59,351 bases of DNA from CALMFQ01 sp964495595 (lineage in GTDB: Bacteria > Pseudomonadota > Gammaproteobacteria > Burkholderiales > SCOH01), in NCBI GenBank assembly GCA_964495595.1, contig CAZBWH010000006.1, forward strand, positions 1 to 59,351. The letters run 5' to 3'. The notes below the pieces were generated by a model. That model searched no databases. It saw only the letters and a list, made by a program, of their open reading frames with translations, and was not told where the DNA came from. Shown one piece after another: positions 9,601 through 16,048 of this stretch; the stretch's first letter is position 1, and every line of letters starts with the position of its first letter. A program made the translations under genes and the position numbers.

Positions 9601-10378
9601 CACCGGCCCTGAAGCGCGCAAGCTGTTTGACGATGCGCAAGCGATGTTGAAACAGATCATCGACGAAAAATGGCTGACCGCCAGTGGCGTAATCGGCCTG
9701 TTCCCGGCCAACCGGATCAACGATGAAGACATCGAAATCCGCGATCCGGCCAGCGGCGCCGTATTGATGACCTGGCGCGGCCTGCGCCAGCAAAACCAGA
9801 AAGCAGCCGGCAAGCCGAACTATTGTCTGGCCGACTTCATCGTCGCCGCGGAAACCGGCAGGCAGGATTACATCGGCGCCTTTGCCGTCACGGGCGGGCT
9901 GGGCATCGAACCGCACGTCAAACGTTTTGAAGCCGCCCACGACGACTACAGCGCAATCATGCTCAAAGCGCTGGCCGACCGGTTTGCCGAAGCGTTTGCC
10001 GAGCTGATGCACGCCAGGATTCGCACCGAATTCTGGGGCTACGTCAGCAACGAAAGCCTCAGCAACGACGAGCTGATCGACGAGCAGTACACTGGCATCC
10101 GCCCCGCCCCCGGCTACCCGGCCTGCCCCGATCACACGGTCAAAGCCGACCTGTTCCGCATTCTCGATGTCGGGTCGATCGGCATGACCCTGACCGAAGG
10201 CTACGCCATGCTGCCCACGGCCGCGGTGAGCGGTTTTTATTTCTCCCACCCCGACAGCCGCTATTTTGCCGTTGGCAAAATCGACAAGGATCAAGTCGAG
10301 GATTATGCCAAGCGTCGCGGCGTCAGCATTGCACAAGCCGAGCGCGATCTGGCACCGAACCTGGGCTACAACCCCTGA
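6677..10378 (+). CDS. metH: Cobalamin-dependent methionine synthase
   Basis: This 1233-aa modular enzyme transfers the methyl group of 5-methyltetrahydrofolate to homocysteine via cobalamin. The homocysteine domain starts ILDGGMGTMIQ and has the zinc-binding cysteines at C248 (GLNCALG) and C311/C312 (GGCCGTTPDH). The folate domain begins around NVGERTNVTGSKAF. The B12 domain has the cobalt-ligand His767 in VHDIGKN plus GLSGLITPSLEEM. The C-terminal reactivation domain has RPAPGYPACPDH for S-adenosylmethionine binding. Length agrees with E. coli MetH (1227 aa). ATG 6677 fits the conserved N-terminus. An inverted repeat (TCAGA-4-TCTGA, 6638-6651) lies in the leader, but I see no SAM or cobalamin riboswitch. 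It is followed by a strong terminator. Confidence 0.97.
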   Translation: MAIDRTQELQNLLQQRILILDGGMGTMIQRHNLTEADYRGERFKDWPSDLKGNNDLLVLTRPDVIGGIHQAYLDAGADIIETNSFNATSIAMADYDMQSLVYELNVAAASLVKDLCVAQSAKTPNKPRYCAGVLGPTNRTCSISPDVNDPGYRNVSFDELVVAYTEAIQGLVDGGADLLLVETIFDTLNAKAALFAIDQFFDDHQLRLPVMISGTITDQSGRTLTGQTTEAFYNSLRHARPLTFGLNCALGPDLLRPYVEEMARVSETFVSVHANAGLPNAFGGYDLTPADMAVQVKEWAESGLVNIVGGCCGTTPDHIAAIAQAVSTVAPRPLPQIEPKCRLSGLEPFNIGDSDLFVNVGERTNVTGSKAFAKLILNGDYPTALDVARQQVENGAQVIDINMDEGMLDAHKAMTTFLNLIAAEPDISRVPIMIDSSKWSVIEAGLKCVQGKGIVNSISLKEGYDEFVKHAKLVRRYGAAVIVMAFDETGQADTFARKTDICKRSYDILVNEVGFPPEDIIFDPNIFAVATGIEEHALYGVDFINATGWIKQHLPHAKISGGVSNVSFSFRGNNKVREAIHAVFLYHAIKQGMTMGIVNAGALEVYEEVPAELRERIEDVVLNRAPKDGGDATEHLIALAEKFKGDATQTQAEDLSWRQGTLQERITHALVKGITTYIVEDTEEARRQAERPIHVIEGPLMNGMNHVGDLFGAGKMFLPQVVKSARVMKAAVAYLEPFIEEEKIRLGLQDAPAKGKIIMATVKGDVHDIGKNIVGVVLRCNNYQVFDLGVMVPCQTILDKAREVGADIIGLSGLITPSLEEMSHVAKEMQRQGFDIPLMIGGATTSKVHTAVKIDPNYEGPVVYVPDASRAVGVCSNLLSDDLKPDFVAKVAAEYDNIRTIHASREKAPLLPMQQARANGYPIATDYQPPAPKQLGVIKFENYDLAEIARYIDWSPFFNAWEMFGKYPRIFDDERTGPEARKLFDDAQAMLKQIIDEKWLTASGVIGLFPANRINDEDIEIRDPASGAVLMTWRGLRQQNQKAAGKPNYCLADFIVAAETGRQDYIGAFAVTGGLGIEPHVKRFEAAHDDYSAIMLKALADRFAEAFAELMHARIRTEFWGYVSNESLSNDELIDEQYTGIRPAPGYPACPDHTVKADLFRILDVGSIGMTLTEGYAMLPTAAVSGFYFSHPDSRYFAVGKIDKDQVEDYAKRRGVSIAQAERDLAPNLGYNP

Positions 10379-10404
10379 TCCAGCGCCGCCCGTAGCCCCC
10401 CCAA

Positions 10405-10436
10405 AAAAAGCCGGTGAGGTGGATCACCGGCTTTTT
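10405..10436. terminator. Bidirectional rho-independent terminator after metH
   Basis: A perfect 13-bp stem, AAAAAGCCGGTGA paired with TCACCGGCTTTTT, encloses a 6-base loop. The A-run on one side and T-run on the other let it serve both metH (plus) and the convergent glycine-zipper gene (minus). Confidence 0.9.
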
Positions 10437-10452
10437 CATCGGCGCAAAACGG

Positions 10453-11037
10453 TTACTGCTGCTTGCCCACCGTCATCTGCCGCACATTGCCGTTGGCCGG
10501 CGCCGCATTCGCCAGCACCAGCTGGCCATCCTGAACCGGGATCCGGTTCACCGGAATGTAATCGGTACGCACCACCGACTCGCGGCCGTCCAGGCGGTAA
10601 TGCACGTCGTAGCCGACCAGCTTTTCCCCGGTGCGGGTTACCGTGTTGCAGCGCTGGCGGGTAGTAATGTAAGTGTCGTTGTGCTGCAGATTCTTCTGTA
10701 CCTGGTTGCCGGCGTAGCCCCCGGCAATCGCCCCGGCAGCGGTGGCCAGATCGTTGCCGCGCCCGCTGCCGACCTGATGCCCGATCACCCCGCCCAGCAC
10801 CCCGCCAATCACGCTCCCGGCCACCCGATGCTCGTCCTGCACTGGCCGGCGATGGGTAACTTTTACCTCGTGACACGTCTTCACCGGCGTTGCGGTTTTC
10901 TCGTTTACCGGCACGACCGCCAGCACCTCGGCGAACTGCGGCTCAGGCGGCGCCAAGTACCGATACCCGGCCACCGCTCCCCCTCCCACGACAGCCACCG
11001 CACCCAGCAGCGCTCCCGCCATCATTGATTTGGTCAT
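10453..11037 (-). CDS. YcfJ-like glycine-zipper envelope protein
   Basis: This 194-aa protein starts with a signal-anchor-like hydrophobic segment (MMAGALLGAVAVVGGGAVAG). A glycine-zipper two-transmembrane segment follows at about residues 73-110 (SVIGGVLGGVIGHQVGSGRG and AAGAIAGGYAGNQVQ). The C-terminal part, QRCNTVTRTGEKLVGYDVHY, is the conserved ending seen in E. coli YcfJ-like proteins. Such proteins reside in the envelope and are often stress-linked; their function is unclear. A second glycine-zipper protein is encoded at 13264. The minus-strand terminator for this gene is the bidirectional hairpin at 10405. Confidence 0.85.
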   Translation of the reverse strand: MTKSMMAGALLGAVAVVGGGAVAGYRYLAPPEPQFAEVLAVVPVNEKTATPVKTCHEVKVTHRRPVQDEHRVAGSVIGGVLGGVIGHQVGSGRGNDLATAAGAIAGGYAGNQVQKNLQHNDTYITTRQRCNTVTRTGEKLVGYDVHYRLDGRESVVRTDYIPVNRIPVQDGQLVLANAAPANGNVRQMTVGKQQ

Positions 11038-11482
11038 GCTTCATTCACCCTGCAGAAATCTGAACCGGGCCGCAGTGTAAAAGCCACAGGCTTAACCGGG
11101 GATGAATCGCCACCGACGCGCCCCCTCTCCCGACCCACCCGCCAAACGTCGAGCCTGAGCCACTTGAAATTCGCTGATCTTACGCACACGTGCAGCCATG
11201 AAATTCCTCCTGGTATCGAACCATCTCGCGCCAGGGGACAGGGCGTCACCAAAACTCACTCTCTCAAACGGGATGCTTTGCGCTCACCTATGACACCGAC
11301 GCCGCCGTTGACCACGCTAACATGCGGGCGAAACTTCGCACCATTGACCTAACGATCTTCCCCAACGCGAGCGTCAAACCTACCACAAGCGCTGGCTATG
11401 GCCGCATGTTTCTTCATTACACCCGGTCGCCTCCGGCGCACAACCCCGCTAACATTCAATCATCCTCGATCTAGTCACCATC
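11038..11482. other. Gene-poor intergenic region
   Basis: About 445 bases between the YcfJ-like gene and the transposase remnant. Apart from one small minus-strand ORF with a good ribosome-binding site (11092-11199), I see no convincing gene. The open plus-strand frame at about 11290-11475 has no family resemblance. The patch adjoins a decayed mobile element, so it may hold degenerate flanking sequence. Confidence 0.5.
11092..11199 (-). CDS. Possible small protein (35 aa), unknown
   Basis: This short ORF begins MAARVRKISEFQVAQARRLA and is Arg-rich (calculated positive charge, no hydrophobic segment). Its main support is an excellent ribosome-binding site: AGGAGG six bases before the ATG. It sits 54 bases upstream of the YcfJ-like start on the same strand and could be a leader peptide or a fragment of a lost gene. 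I recognise no family. It is too short to judge by coding statistics. Confidence 0.3.
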   Translation of the reverse strand: MAARVRKISEFQVAQARRLAGGSGEGARRWRFIPG

Positions 11483-11707
11483 ATGGCCAGACCCTTACGA
11501 TTCGAATTTGCCGGTGCGATTTATCACGTCACCTCTCGCGGCGACAAGCGCGAGGATATCTATGTGACGGACAAGGATCAGCAGGATTGGCCGGGCGTTC
11601 TGCGGCAGACCTGTGAACGCTTCAACTGGGTGGTGCATGCGTGGTGCCAAATGAGCAATCACTACCATTTTCAGGTGGAAACGGTGGATGGCAATCTCAG
11701 TCATTAG
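11483..11707 (+). pseudogene. Truncated REP-associated tyrosine transposase (RAYT, Y1/HUH family)
   Basis: The 74-residue reading frame matches only the N-terminal third of RAYT/TnpA-REP proteins, normally about 150-300 aa. It has GAIYHVTSRGDKREDIY near the start and the HUH metal-binding motif in MSNHYHFQVET (HYH, about residues 62-64). It then stops at TAG 11705 just after the conserved DGNLSH, before the catalytic tyrosine region, so it must be inactive. RAYTs are single-copy domesticated transposases linked to dispersed REP palindromes; REP-like palindromes occur at four places in this window. Sequence 3' of the stop shows no continuation that I can recognise. Confidence 0.8.
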
Positions 11708-11764
11708 AACGGTGCCATTGTGACCCTTTGGCCGGAAGCGGCCCCTTTGTTCCAGCCAAACAAA

Positions 11765-11787
11765 AAGCCGGGCTTGTAACCCGGCTT
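11765..11787 (-). terminator. Rho-independent terminator of the SRPBCC gene
   Basis: The 8-bp stem AAGCCGGG / CCCGGCTT with a 7-base loop is followed on the minus strand by TTTTTG. It lies 23 bases beyond the stop of the minus-strand gene at 11810. Confidence 0.85.
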
Positions 11788-11809
11788 GGCTTCTGGCGTG
11801 GCGAGCCGG

Positions 11810-12280
11810 TCAGACTTCGCCGCCAAAACGTTCGATCAGGTTCTCGATGTATTTGCGCACCAGACCGTCGAATTCGGATTTGACTACCGGACTGACGACC
11901 ATTTTCATCAGGCCGGGCAGCGGAATGCCCATTACACCGGACGATTCCAGAATGACATGGGTGGAGTTGCCCTTGTTGGTGATGGTCCATTGGCCGGACA
12001 CTTCGGCATTGCCTTCACCTTTGACCGGTGTCCAGGAAATCAGGCCCTTTTCCTTGGCGGGCACATATTTCGAGGCGTAAACGGTCTGCAGGTGAAACGA
12101 TTCGAAGCCGATTTTTTCCATCTCCCAGCGGAAGGTGTTGCCGCCAAGATCGGTCAGTTTGTCGACTTGGGGAAAATGGCTGGCTGATAGCGGCACGTCA
12201 GCCAGCAAATCGAATACCTCATCGAATCCGGCCTTGACCTCGAATTCGTACCCTACGTCCACGTTTACCGTAAATGCCAT
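11810..12280 (-). CDS. SRPBCC-fold (START/polyketide cyclase-like) protein
   Basis: This is a 156-aa cytoplasmic protein with no signal peptide. The pattern FEVKAGFDEVFDLLADVPLS, then ASHFPQVDKL, a Trp/Phe-rich beta-sheet middle, and a C-terminal helix ending KYIENLIERF is that of the helix-grip SRPBCC superfamily, whose members bind hydrophobic ligands in a deep pocket (CoxG/PYR-like). The ligand cannot be predicted. The ATG at 12280 is preceded by GGAGGA at 8-base spacing and yields the first beta strand directly; the longer frame to 12466 would add a Pro/Ala-rich tail overlapping the rsuA promoter region. It has its own terminator at 11765 and is divergent from rsuA. Confidence 0.75.
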   Translation of the reverse strand: MAFTVNVDVGYEFEVKAGFDEVFDLLADVPLSASHFPQVDKLTDLGGNTFRWEMEKIGFESFHLQTVYASKYVPAKEKGLISWTPVKGEGNAEVSGQWTITNKGNSTHVILESSGVMGIPLPGLMKMVVSPVVKSEFDGLVRKYIENLIERFGGEV

Positions 12281-12474
12281 GCTTGTGTCCTCCAGTTTCG
12301 ATTGCGCCCATCGGCAAAAAAGGCCGGGCAGGCGACATGCCGGCGGAATAATATCAAGTTGTGGCGATTCCGGCATCTGTTGCGCGTGGGCAGTCGGTGG
12401 TGCGGGCGCGGGCAAGATTTGGAATAATCCGCCGGCACACGCCGCCAACCGGCTGCGTTCAATCATTGGGGGAG

Positions 12475-13212
12475 ATGAGCATTCAACTGGAACGCATCTT
12501 GCAGTCGCAAGGATTTGGCAGCCGCAAGGCCTGCCGGGAGCTGGTTCGGGCCGGCCGGGTCACCATTGCTGGCCGAGTGTGTGACGATCCGGGTGCAGAT
12601 TGGCCGGTGGACGGGCTGCATTTTTCGGTCGACGACATGGAATGGCCATATCGCTCACAGGTGTATCTGCTGCTGCACAAACCGGCCGGCTACGAATGCT
12701 CGCGCAATCCACAACACCACCCGAGTGTGCTCACCCTGCTGCCGCCGCCGCTCATGGCTCGCGGGGTGCAGCCGGTGGGCAGGCTGGATGAGGATACTAC
12801 CGGTCTGCTGCTGCTGACCGACGACGGCAGCTGGCTGCACCGGCTGACCCACCCCCGGCGCCATGTGCCCAAGCGCTACGCAGCCACGCTGAAACACCCG
12901 GTCACGCCGGCGCTGCTGCAGCAACTGGCAGCCGGCGTGCTGCTGCACGGCGAAGACAGCCCGCTGTCGGCCAGCGATCTGGACGGCGCCGGCCCACACA
13001 CCCTGCTGCTGACCATCGATCAGGGAAAGTATCACCAGGTCAAGCGGATGGTGGCGGCAGCGGGCAACCGGGTGCAGGCATTGCAGCGGCTGCAGTTTGG
13101 CTGCCTGGCGCTGGGTGATTTGGCTCCGGGCGAATGGCGCTATCTGACGCCGGCAGAGGCCGCGCTGGCGTCCACCATGCCGCCGGAGCAGTTCAGCGCC
13201 GATTCAGGCTGA
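12475..13212 (+). CDS. rsuA: 16S rRNA pseudouridine(516) synthase RsuA
   Basis: This 245-aa enzyme isomerises U516 of 16S rRNA. An S4 RNA-binding domain occupies about residues 1-60 (LERILQSQGFGSRKACRELV). The catalytic domain has the RsuA-type KPAGYECSRNPQHHPSVLTLL and the active-site motif GRLDEDTTGLLLLTDDG, in which the Asp is the nucleophile. The C-terminal QVKRMVAAAGNRVQALQR is typical of the RsuA/RluB/E/F group. RsuA is favoured over RluE because of the S4 domain and the YECS segment. The start is ATG 12475 after GGGGGAG. Confidence 0.88.
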   Translation: MSIQLERILQSQGFGSRKACRELVRAGRVTIAGRVCDDPGADWPVDGLHFSVDDMEWPYRSQVYLLLHKPAGYECSRNPQHHPSVLTLLPPPLMARGVQPVGRLDEDTTGLLLLTDDGSWLHRLTHPRRHVPKRYAATLKHPVTPALLQQLAAGVLLHGEDSPLSASDLDGAGPHTLLLTIDQGKYHQVKRMVAAAGNRVQALQRLQFGCLALGDLAPGEWRYLTPAEAALASTMPPEQFSADSG

Positions 13213-13263
13213 CGGGCGCACACTGACCCTGTCACACCCACTCACGTTTACAGGAGACAGATC

Positions 13264-13722
13264 ATGTGGAAACGGCATTGTTGGCTGGCCGCACTGGCGG
13301 CGGTTCTGGGAATGAGCGCGCAGGCAGGCGAGCGTGATCGTGTCGTAGCAGGTGGTGCGGTAGGCGGCGCAGTCGGCGCACTGATCGGCCATCAGGTCGA
13401 TGGGCGCGACGGGGCGCTGGTTGGTGCGGTGATCGGCAGTGCTACCGGCGTCGCGCTCGCCAGTGAGCACCCACGGCAGTCATCGGCGCCACGGGCGGTC
13501 GAACACACTACGCGCAGGACTCCAGAACGCGAATGGCATTATCGGGAACCGGTCCGGGTGATTCATCACGAATGGGTGCCGCACACTGGCTATCGCTCTT
13601 GGAATCCCGAGCCACCACGTCACGAATGGCGGCATCGGCACTGGCGCCACGGGCGGGGCTACCCGGCCTACCGGCCGTTCCCGCCGCATCATCATCGCCA
13701 CCATCATCACGATCACGACTGA
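13264..13722 (+). CDS. Secreted glycine-zipper protein with His-rich tail
   Basis: This 152-aa protein has a classic signal peptide (MWKRHCWLAALAAVLGMSAQ, cleavage likely after AQA). A glycine-zipper segment follows (about residues 27-65: VVAGGAVGGAVGALIGHQVD, then GALVGAVIGSATGVAL). The C-terminal half is rich in His, Arg, Tyr and Pro and ends with PHHHRHHHHDHD. It is probably periplasmic or outer-membrane associated, and the tail could bind Zn, Ni or Cu; this is inferred from composition only. AGGAGACAG precedes the ATG. No operon partner is apparent; a small Cys-rich protein gene follows 157 bases later. Confidence 0.8.
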   Translation: MWKRHCWLAALAAVLGMSAQAGERDRVVAGGAVGGAVGALIGHQVDGRDGALVGAVIGSATGVALASEHPRQSSAPRAVEHTTRRTPEREWHYREPVRVIHHEWVPHTGYRSWNPEPPRHEWRHRHWRHGRGYPAYRPFPPHHHRHHHHDHD

Positions 13723-13879
13723 AACCGGCCAGCAGAGCTGGGTTACAGAGCTCATGGCAATATTGTTGTCATCCTTTTGAAATCATTGGCTAAACTGGAT
13801 ACTGTGCCGCTGGCGGCCGGCCCCGGATCGGGGCGCGGCAGCGCGGTACGCCGGTCAACCCTGTGTGAGGTATCTTTCC

Positions 13880-14107
13880 ATGAAGCAAATGGCTTTCGAT
13901 CTGGATTTTGACAAACACTACAACGCCAGCCTGGTACTTGCCTGCGAACACTGCGGCAAGGAAACCAGCAAACACCTGCGCTCGCTGGCGCCAGACACCG
14001 TGCTGCGATGTAGTTGCGGCTGTGACATGCAGATCACCTCGCATCAACTCACCGCCGCCAACCAGCGACAACGACAGATCAAGGCGGCCTACCGGATCGC
14101 CAGCTGA
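13880..14107 (+). CDS. Small four-Cys zinc-ribbon-like protein, unknown
   Basis: This 75-aa protein contains two Cys pairs in CEHCGKE and CSCGCD, spaced about 23 residues apart, consistent with a small zinc ribbon. The surroundings (FDLDFDKHYNASLVLACEHC; then QITSHQLTAANQRQRQIK) are polar with no signal peptide. I do not recognise a named family. The ATG at 13880 is preferred over the upstream GTG at 13865. A clear rho-independent terminator 9 bases after the stop supports a genuine monocistronic gene. Confidence 0.65.
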   Translation: MKQMAFDLDFDKHYNASLVLACEHCGKETSKHLRSLAPDTVLRCSCGCDMQITSHQLTAANQRQRQIKAAYRIAS

Positions 14108-14116
14108 TCGCAGATT

Positions 14117-14142
14117 AACGGGGCTTTCACAGCCCCGTTTTT
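14117..14142 (+). terminator. Rho-independent terminator
   Basis: The 9-bp stem AACGGGGCT / AGCCCCGTT with loop TTCAC leads into a run of T residues, shortly after the small zinc-ribbon gene. Confidence 0.88.
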
Positions 14143-14223
14143 CCGTTAGGGAAGCGCTGATTTATTGGCTGCGCCAGCTCCCCAGCCCCGTCACCATCCA
14201 GAGCAAGGCCCGCCAACAGGCTG

Positions 14224-15375
14224 CTAGCGCGCTTCGCGTACATATTCTCCGGTCAGCATTGTCAGATCGGCGCAGCCCAGCTGGGCCAGCGTCAGGTCGA
14301 TTTCCTGCTTGAATTGCTGCAGTACCCGGCTCACTCCTGCCTGCCCGCCGGCCGCCACGCCGAACAGGGCCGGGCGGCCGATGAACATGAAATCGGCTCC
14401 CAGCGCCCAGGCTTTCAGGATGTCGCTGCCACGGCGGATGCCGCCATCCAGCATCAACACCATGCCCTGCCCCAGCGCGGCGCGAATCGGCGGCAGCATC
14501 TCCAGCGCTGAGGGTGCGGCATCGAGCTGGCGGCCGCCATGATTGGACAGGATCAATCCGTCAGCCCCCAGCCGCTGTGCATGAATGGCATCACGCGGCG
14601 CAAGAATGCCTTTCAGCACCAGCTTGCCCTGCCAGCGGTGACGGATATGCTCCAGGTCATGCCAGGTCTGGGTAAACGGAATCTGCGAGGCAAAAAATGC
14701 GGCTAGCTCCCTGGCGCCGGCGTGTGGTTCGAGATAGGGTGCCCAGTTTTCAAAGCGCGGCAGGCCGTGCCGGAGCAGATCAAGCAGCCAGCCGGGGTGC
14801 CACAGCATGTCGAGCAGGCAGGCGGTCGATGGCTTGACCGGCGGGACAAAGCCATTGCGCCAGTCGCGCTCGCGCTTCGCGTGCACCGGTACGTCCACGG
14901 TCACCACCAGGGTTTCCACCCCGGCATCGGCAGCGCGACGGATCAGGTCATCGGTCATCCGGGTTTCACGTGAAACGTACAACTGGAACCAGGTATGCTG
15001 CGGGGCGACGGCGGCCACCTGCTCGATCGAGGCCGTTGCTGCGCCGGACATGATGAACGGCAGATCGGCATGGGCCGCTGCGGCAGCCAGCAACAGATCG
15101 GCCTGCGGGCGGGCAAAAGCCGCCAGCCCGGTGGGCGCAATGCCGAACAGGCTGGCGTAATCCCGGCCAAACACCCCGGCACGCTGGCTGCGCTGGCTGA
15201 CGTCGGTCAGATAATGCGGCAGCAGATGCCAGTGCTCGAAGGCCTGCCGGTTGCGCTGCAGGCCGGCTTCGTCCTCCACGCCACCGTCGATATAGTCGAA
15301 CACGATCCGTGGCAGGCGGCGCTGCGCCAGCCGGCGCCAATCATCGCTATTGATCGCGTCTGTCTTGCCTCGCAT
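14224..15375 (-). CDS. FMN-dependent L-2-hydroxy-acid dehydrogenase (LldD-like)
   Basis: This 383-aa enzyme belongs to the FMN-dependent alpha-hydroxy-acid dehydrogenase family (L-lactate dehydrogenase, glycolate oxidase, mandelate dehydrogenase). N-terminal LPRIVFDYIDGGVEDE and IAPTGLAAFARPQAD form the FMN pocket. The catalytic His279 is in SNHGGRQLD, followed by the C-terminal phosphate-binding LDGGIRRGSDILKAWALGA and FIGRPALFG. A membrane-associated L-lactate dehydrogenase role is most likely, but the substrate is not settled. ATG 15375 has GGGAGGAAACGGG before it, better than the upstream in-frame ATGs. A parS site is embedded at 14962-14977. It is divergent from the GNAT gene (58 bp). 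Confidence 0.88.
   Translation of the reverse strand: MRGKTDAINSDDWRRLAQRRLPRIVFDYIDGGVEDEAGLQRNRQAFEHWHLLPHYLTDVSQRSQRAGVFGRDYASLFGIAPTGLAAFARPQADLLLAAAAAHADLPFIMSGAATASIEQVAAVAPQHTWFQLYVSRETRMTDDLIRRAADAGVETLVVTVDVPVHAKRERDWRNGFVPPVKPSTACLLDMLWHPGWLLDLLRHGLPRFENWAPYLEPHAGARELAAFFASQIPFTQTWHDLEHIRHRWQGKLVLKGILAPRDAIHAQRLGADGLILSNHGGRQLDAAPSALEMLPPIRAALGQGMVLMLDGGIRRGSDILKAWALGADFMFIGRPALFGVAAGGQAGVSRVLQQFKQEIDLTLAQLGCADLTMLTGEYVREAR
14962..14977. other. parS-like ParB-binding site 2 (inside the LldD-like gene)
   Basis: GGTTTCACGTGAAACG keeps the full 14-bp palindromic parS core with two outer-base differences from the consensus. On the coding (minus) strand it is read as Val-Ser-Arg-Glu-Thr, showing that the site fits the reading frame. 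Confidence 0.8.
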
Positions 15376-15433
15376 CCCGTTTCCTCCCATGCTTGTCATG
15401 CCATGACTATAACCCACCCGCGAATCTGACCCT

Positions 15434-15952
15434 ATGACCGCAGCACCCCAGCCTATTGACCCGATCATCCGCGCCTGCCAGCCAGCCGAGCTCGACACGC
15501 TCGCCGCGCTGGCACGGCACATCTGGCAACATCACTACCCGGCCATGATCAGTCGGGCCCAGATCGACTACATGCTGGCGCAACGGTATTCCCACCCGGT
15601 GTTGCTGGCAGCGCTTGAGGCCCCCCACCACTGGCTGGACGGGCTGTGGCTGAACGGGCAGATGGCCGGCTTTGTGCATTACTGCCTGCAGCCCGATTCT
15701 GTCATGAAGCTGGAGAAGCTGTACCTCGACCCACACTGGCATGGCCAAGGGTTGGGCAGCCAGCTGCTGCAGTATGTCGCAGCGCGCAGCCGCCAGCAGG
15801 ATTGCACCCGGCTCTCGCTCGCCGTCAACAAACAGAATCATCTGGCGCTGCAGGCCTACCGGCGCAATGGTTTTGTGGTCGCCGAGTCGGTTTGCCAGCC
15901 GATTGGCGAGGGTTTCGTGATGGATGATTACCTGATGCAGTTGCACCTCTGA
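15434..15952 (+). CDS. GNAT-family N-acetyltransferase
   Basis: This 172-aa protein has the GNAT fold. It opens with IRACQPAELDTLAALARHIW (beta1-alpha1), then KLEKLYLDPHWHGQGLGSQL, which contains the acetyl-CoA pyrophosphate loop (H-x-Q-G-L-G-x), and ends with NHLALQAYRRNGFVVAES, the usual GNAT motif B. The extended first helix region resembles acetyltransferases of the YjcF/PhnO-like size class, but the acceptor substrate is unknown. The ATG at 15434 gives a natural N-terminus. Confidence 0.85.
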   Translation: MTAAPQPIDPIIRACQPAELDTLAALARHIWQHHYPAMISRAQIDYMLAQRYSHPVLLAALEAPHHWLDGLWLNGQMAGFVHYCLQPDSVMKLEKLYLDPHWHGQGLGSQLLQYVAARSRQQDCTRLSLAVNKQNHLALQAYRRNGFVVAESVCQPIGEGFVMDDYLMQLHL

Positions 15953-15980
15953 ACTCACGCCGTTTTCTGCGTTTTTTTGC

Positions 15981-16007
15981 TCAAGTAATGCCCGCCGCGG
16001 CCGATAA
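15981..16007 (+). promoter_or_regulatory. Sigma-28 (FliA) flagellar promoter
   Basis: A TCAAGTAA -35 element is followed by an 11-base spacer and a perfect GCCGATAA -10 element, the FliA consensus architecture. It lies 42 bases upstream of the flagellin start and implies late-class flagellar expression of that gene. Confidence 0.88.
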
Positions 16008-16048
16008 ATTGCGAACCAGATTACTATTTCCTGATTCGTACTCCGGCC

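Noticed and set aside
7400..10336. A 978-codon open frame on the minus strand opposite metH
   Set aside because: It is the antisense of a fully conserved methionine synthase; GC-rich codon use suppresses stop codons in this frame. The product has no recognisable domain.
11225..11250. A 'ggggacagggcg' segment near the transposase remnant, similar in look to ends found near some IS200-like elements
   Set aside because: There is a single copy, with no matching partner on the other side, so a repeat or terminal end cannot be claimed.
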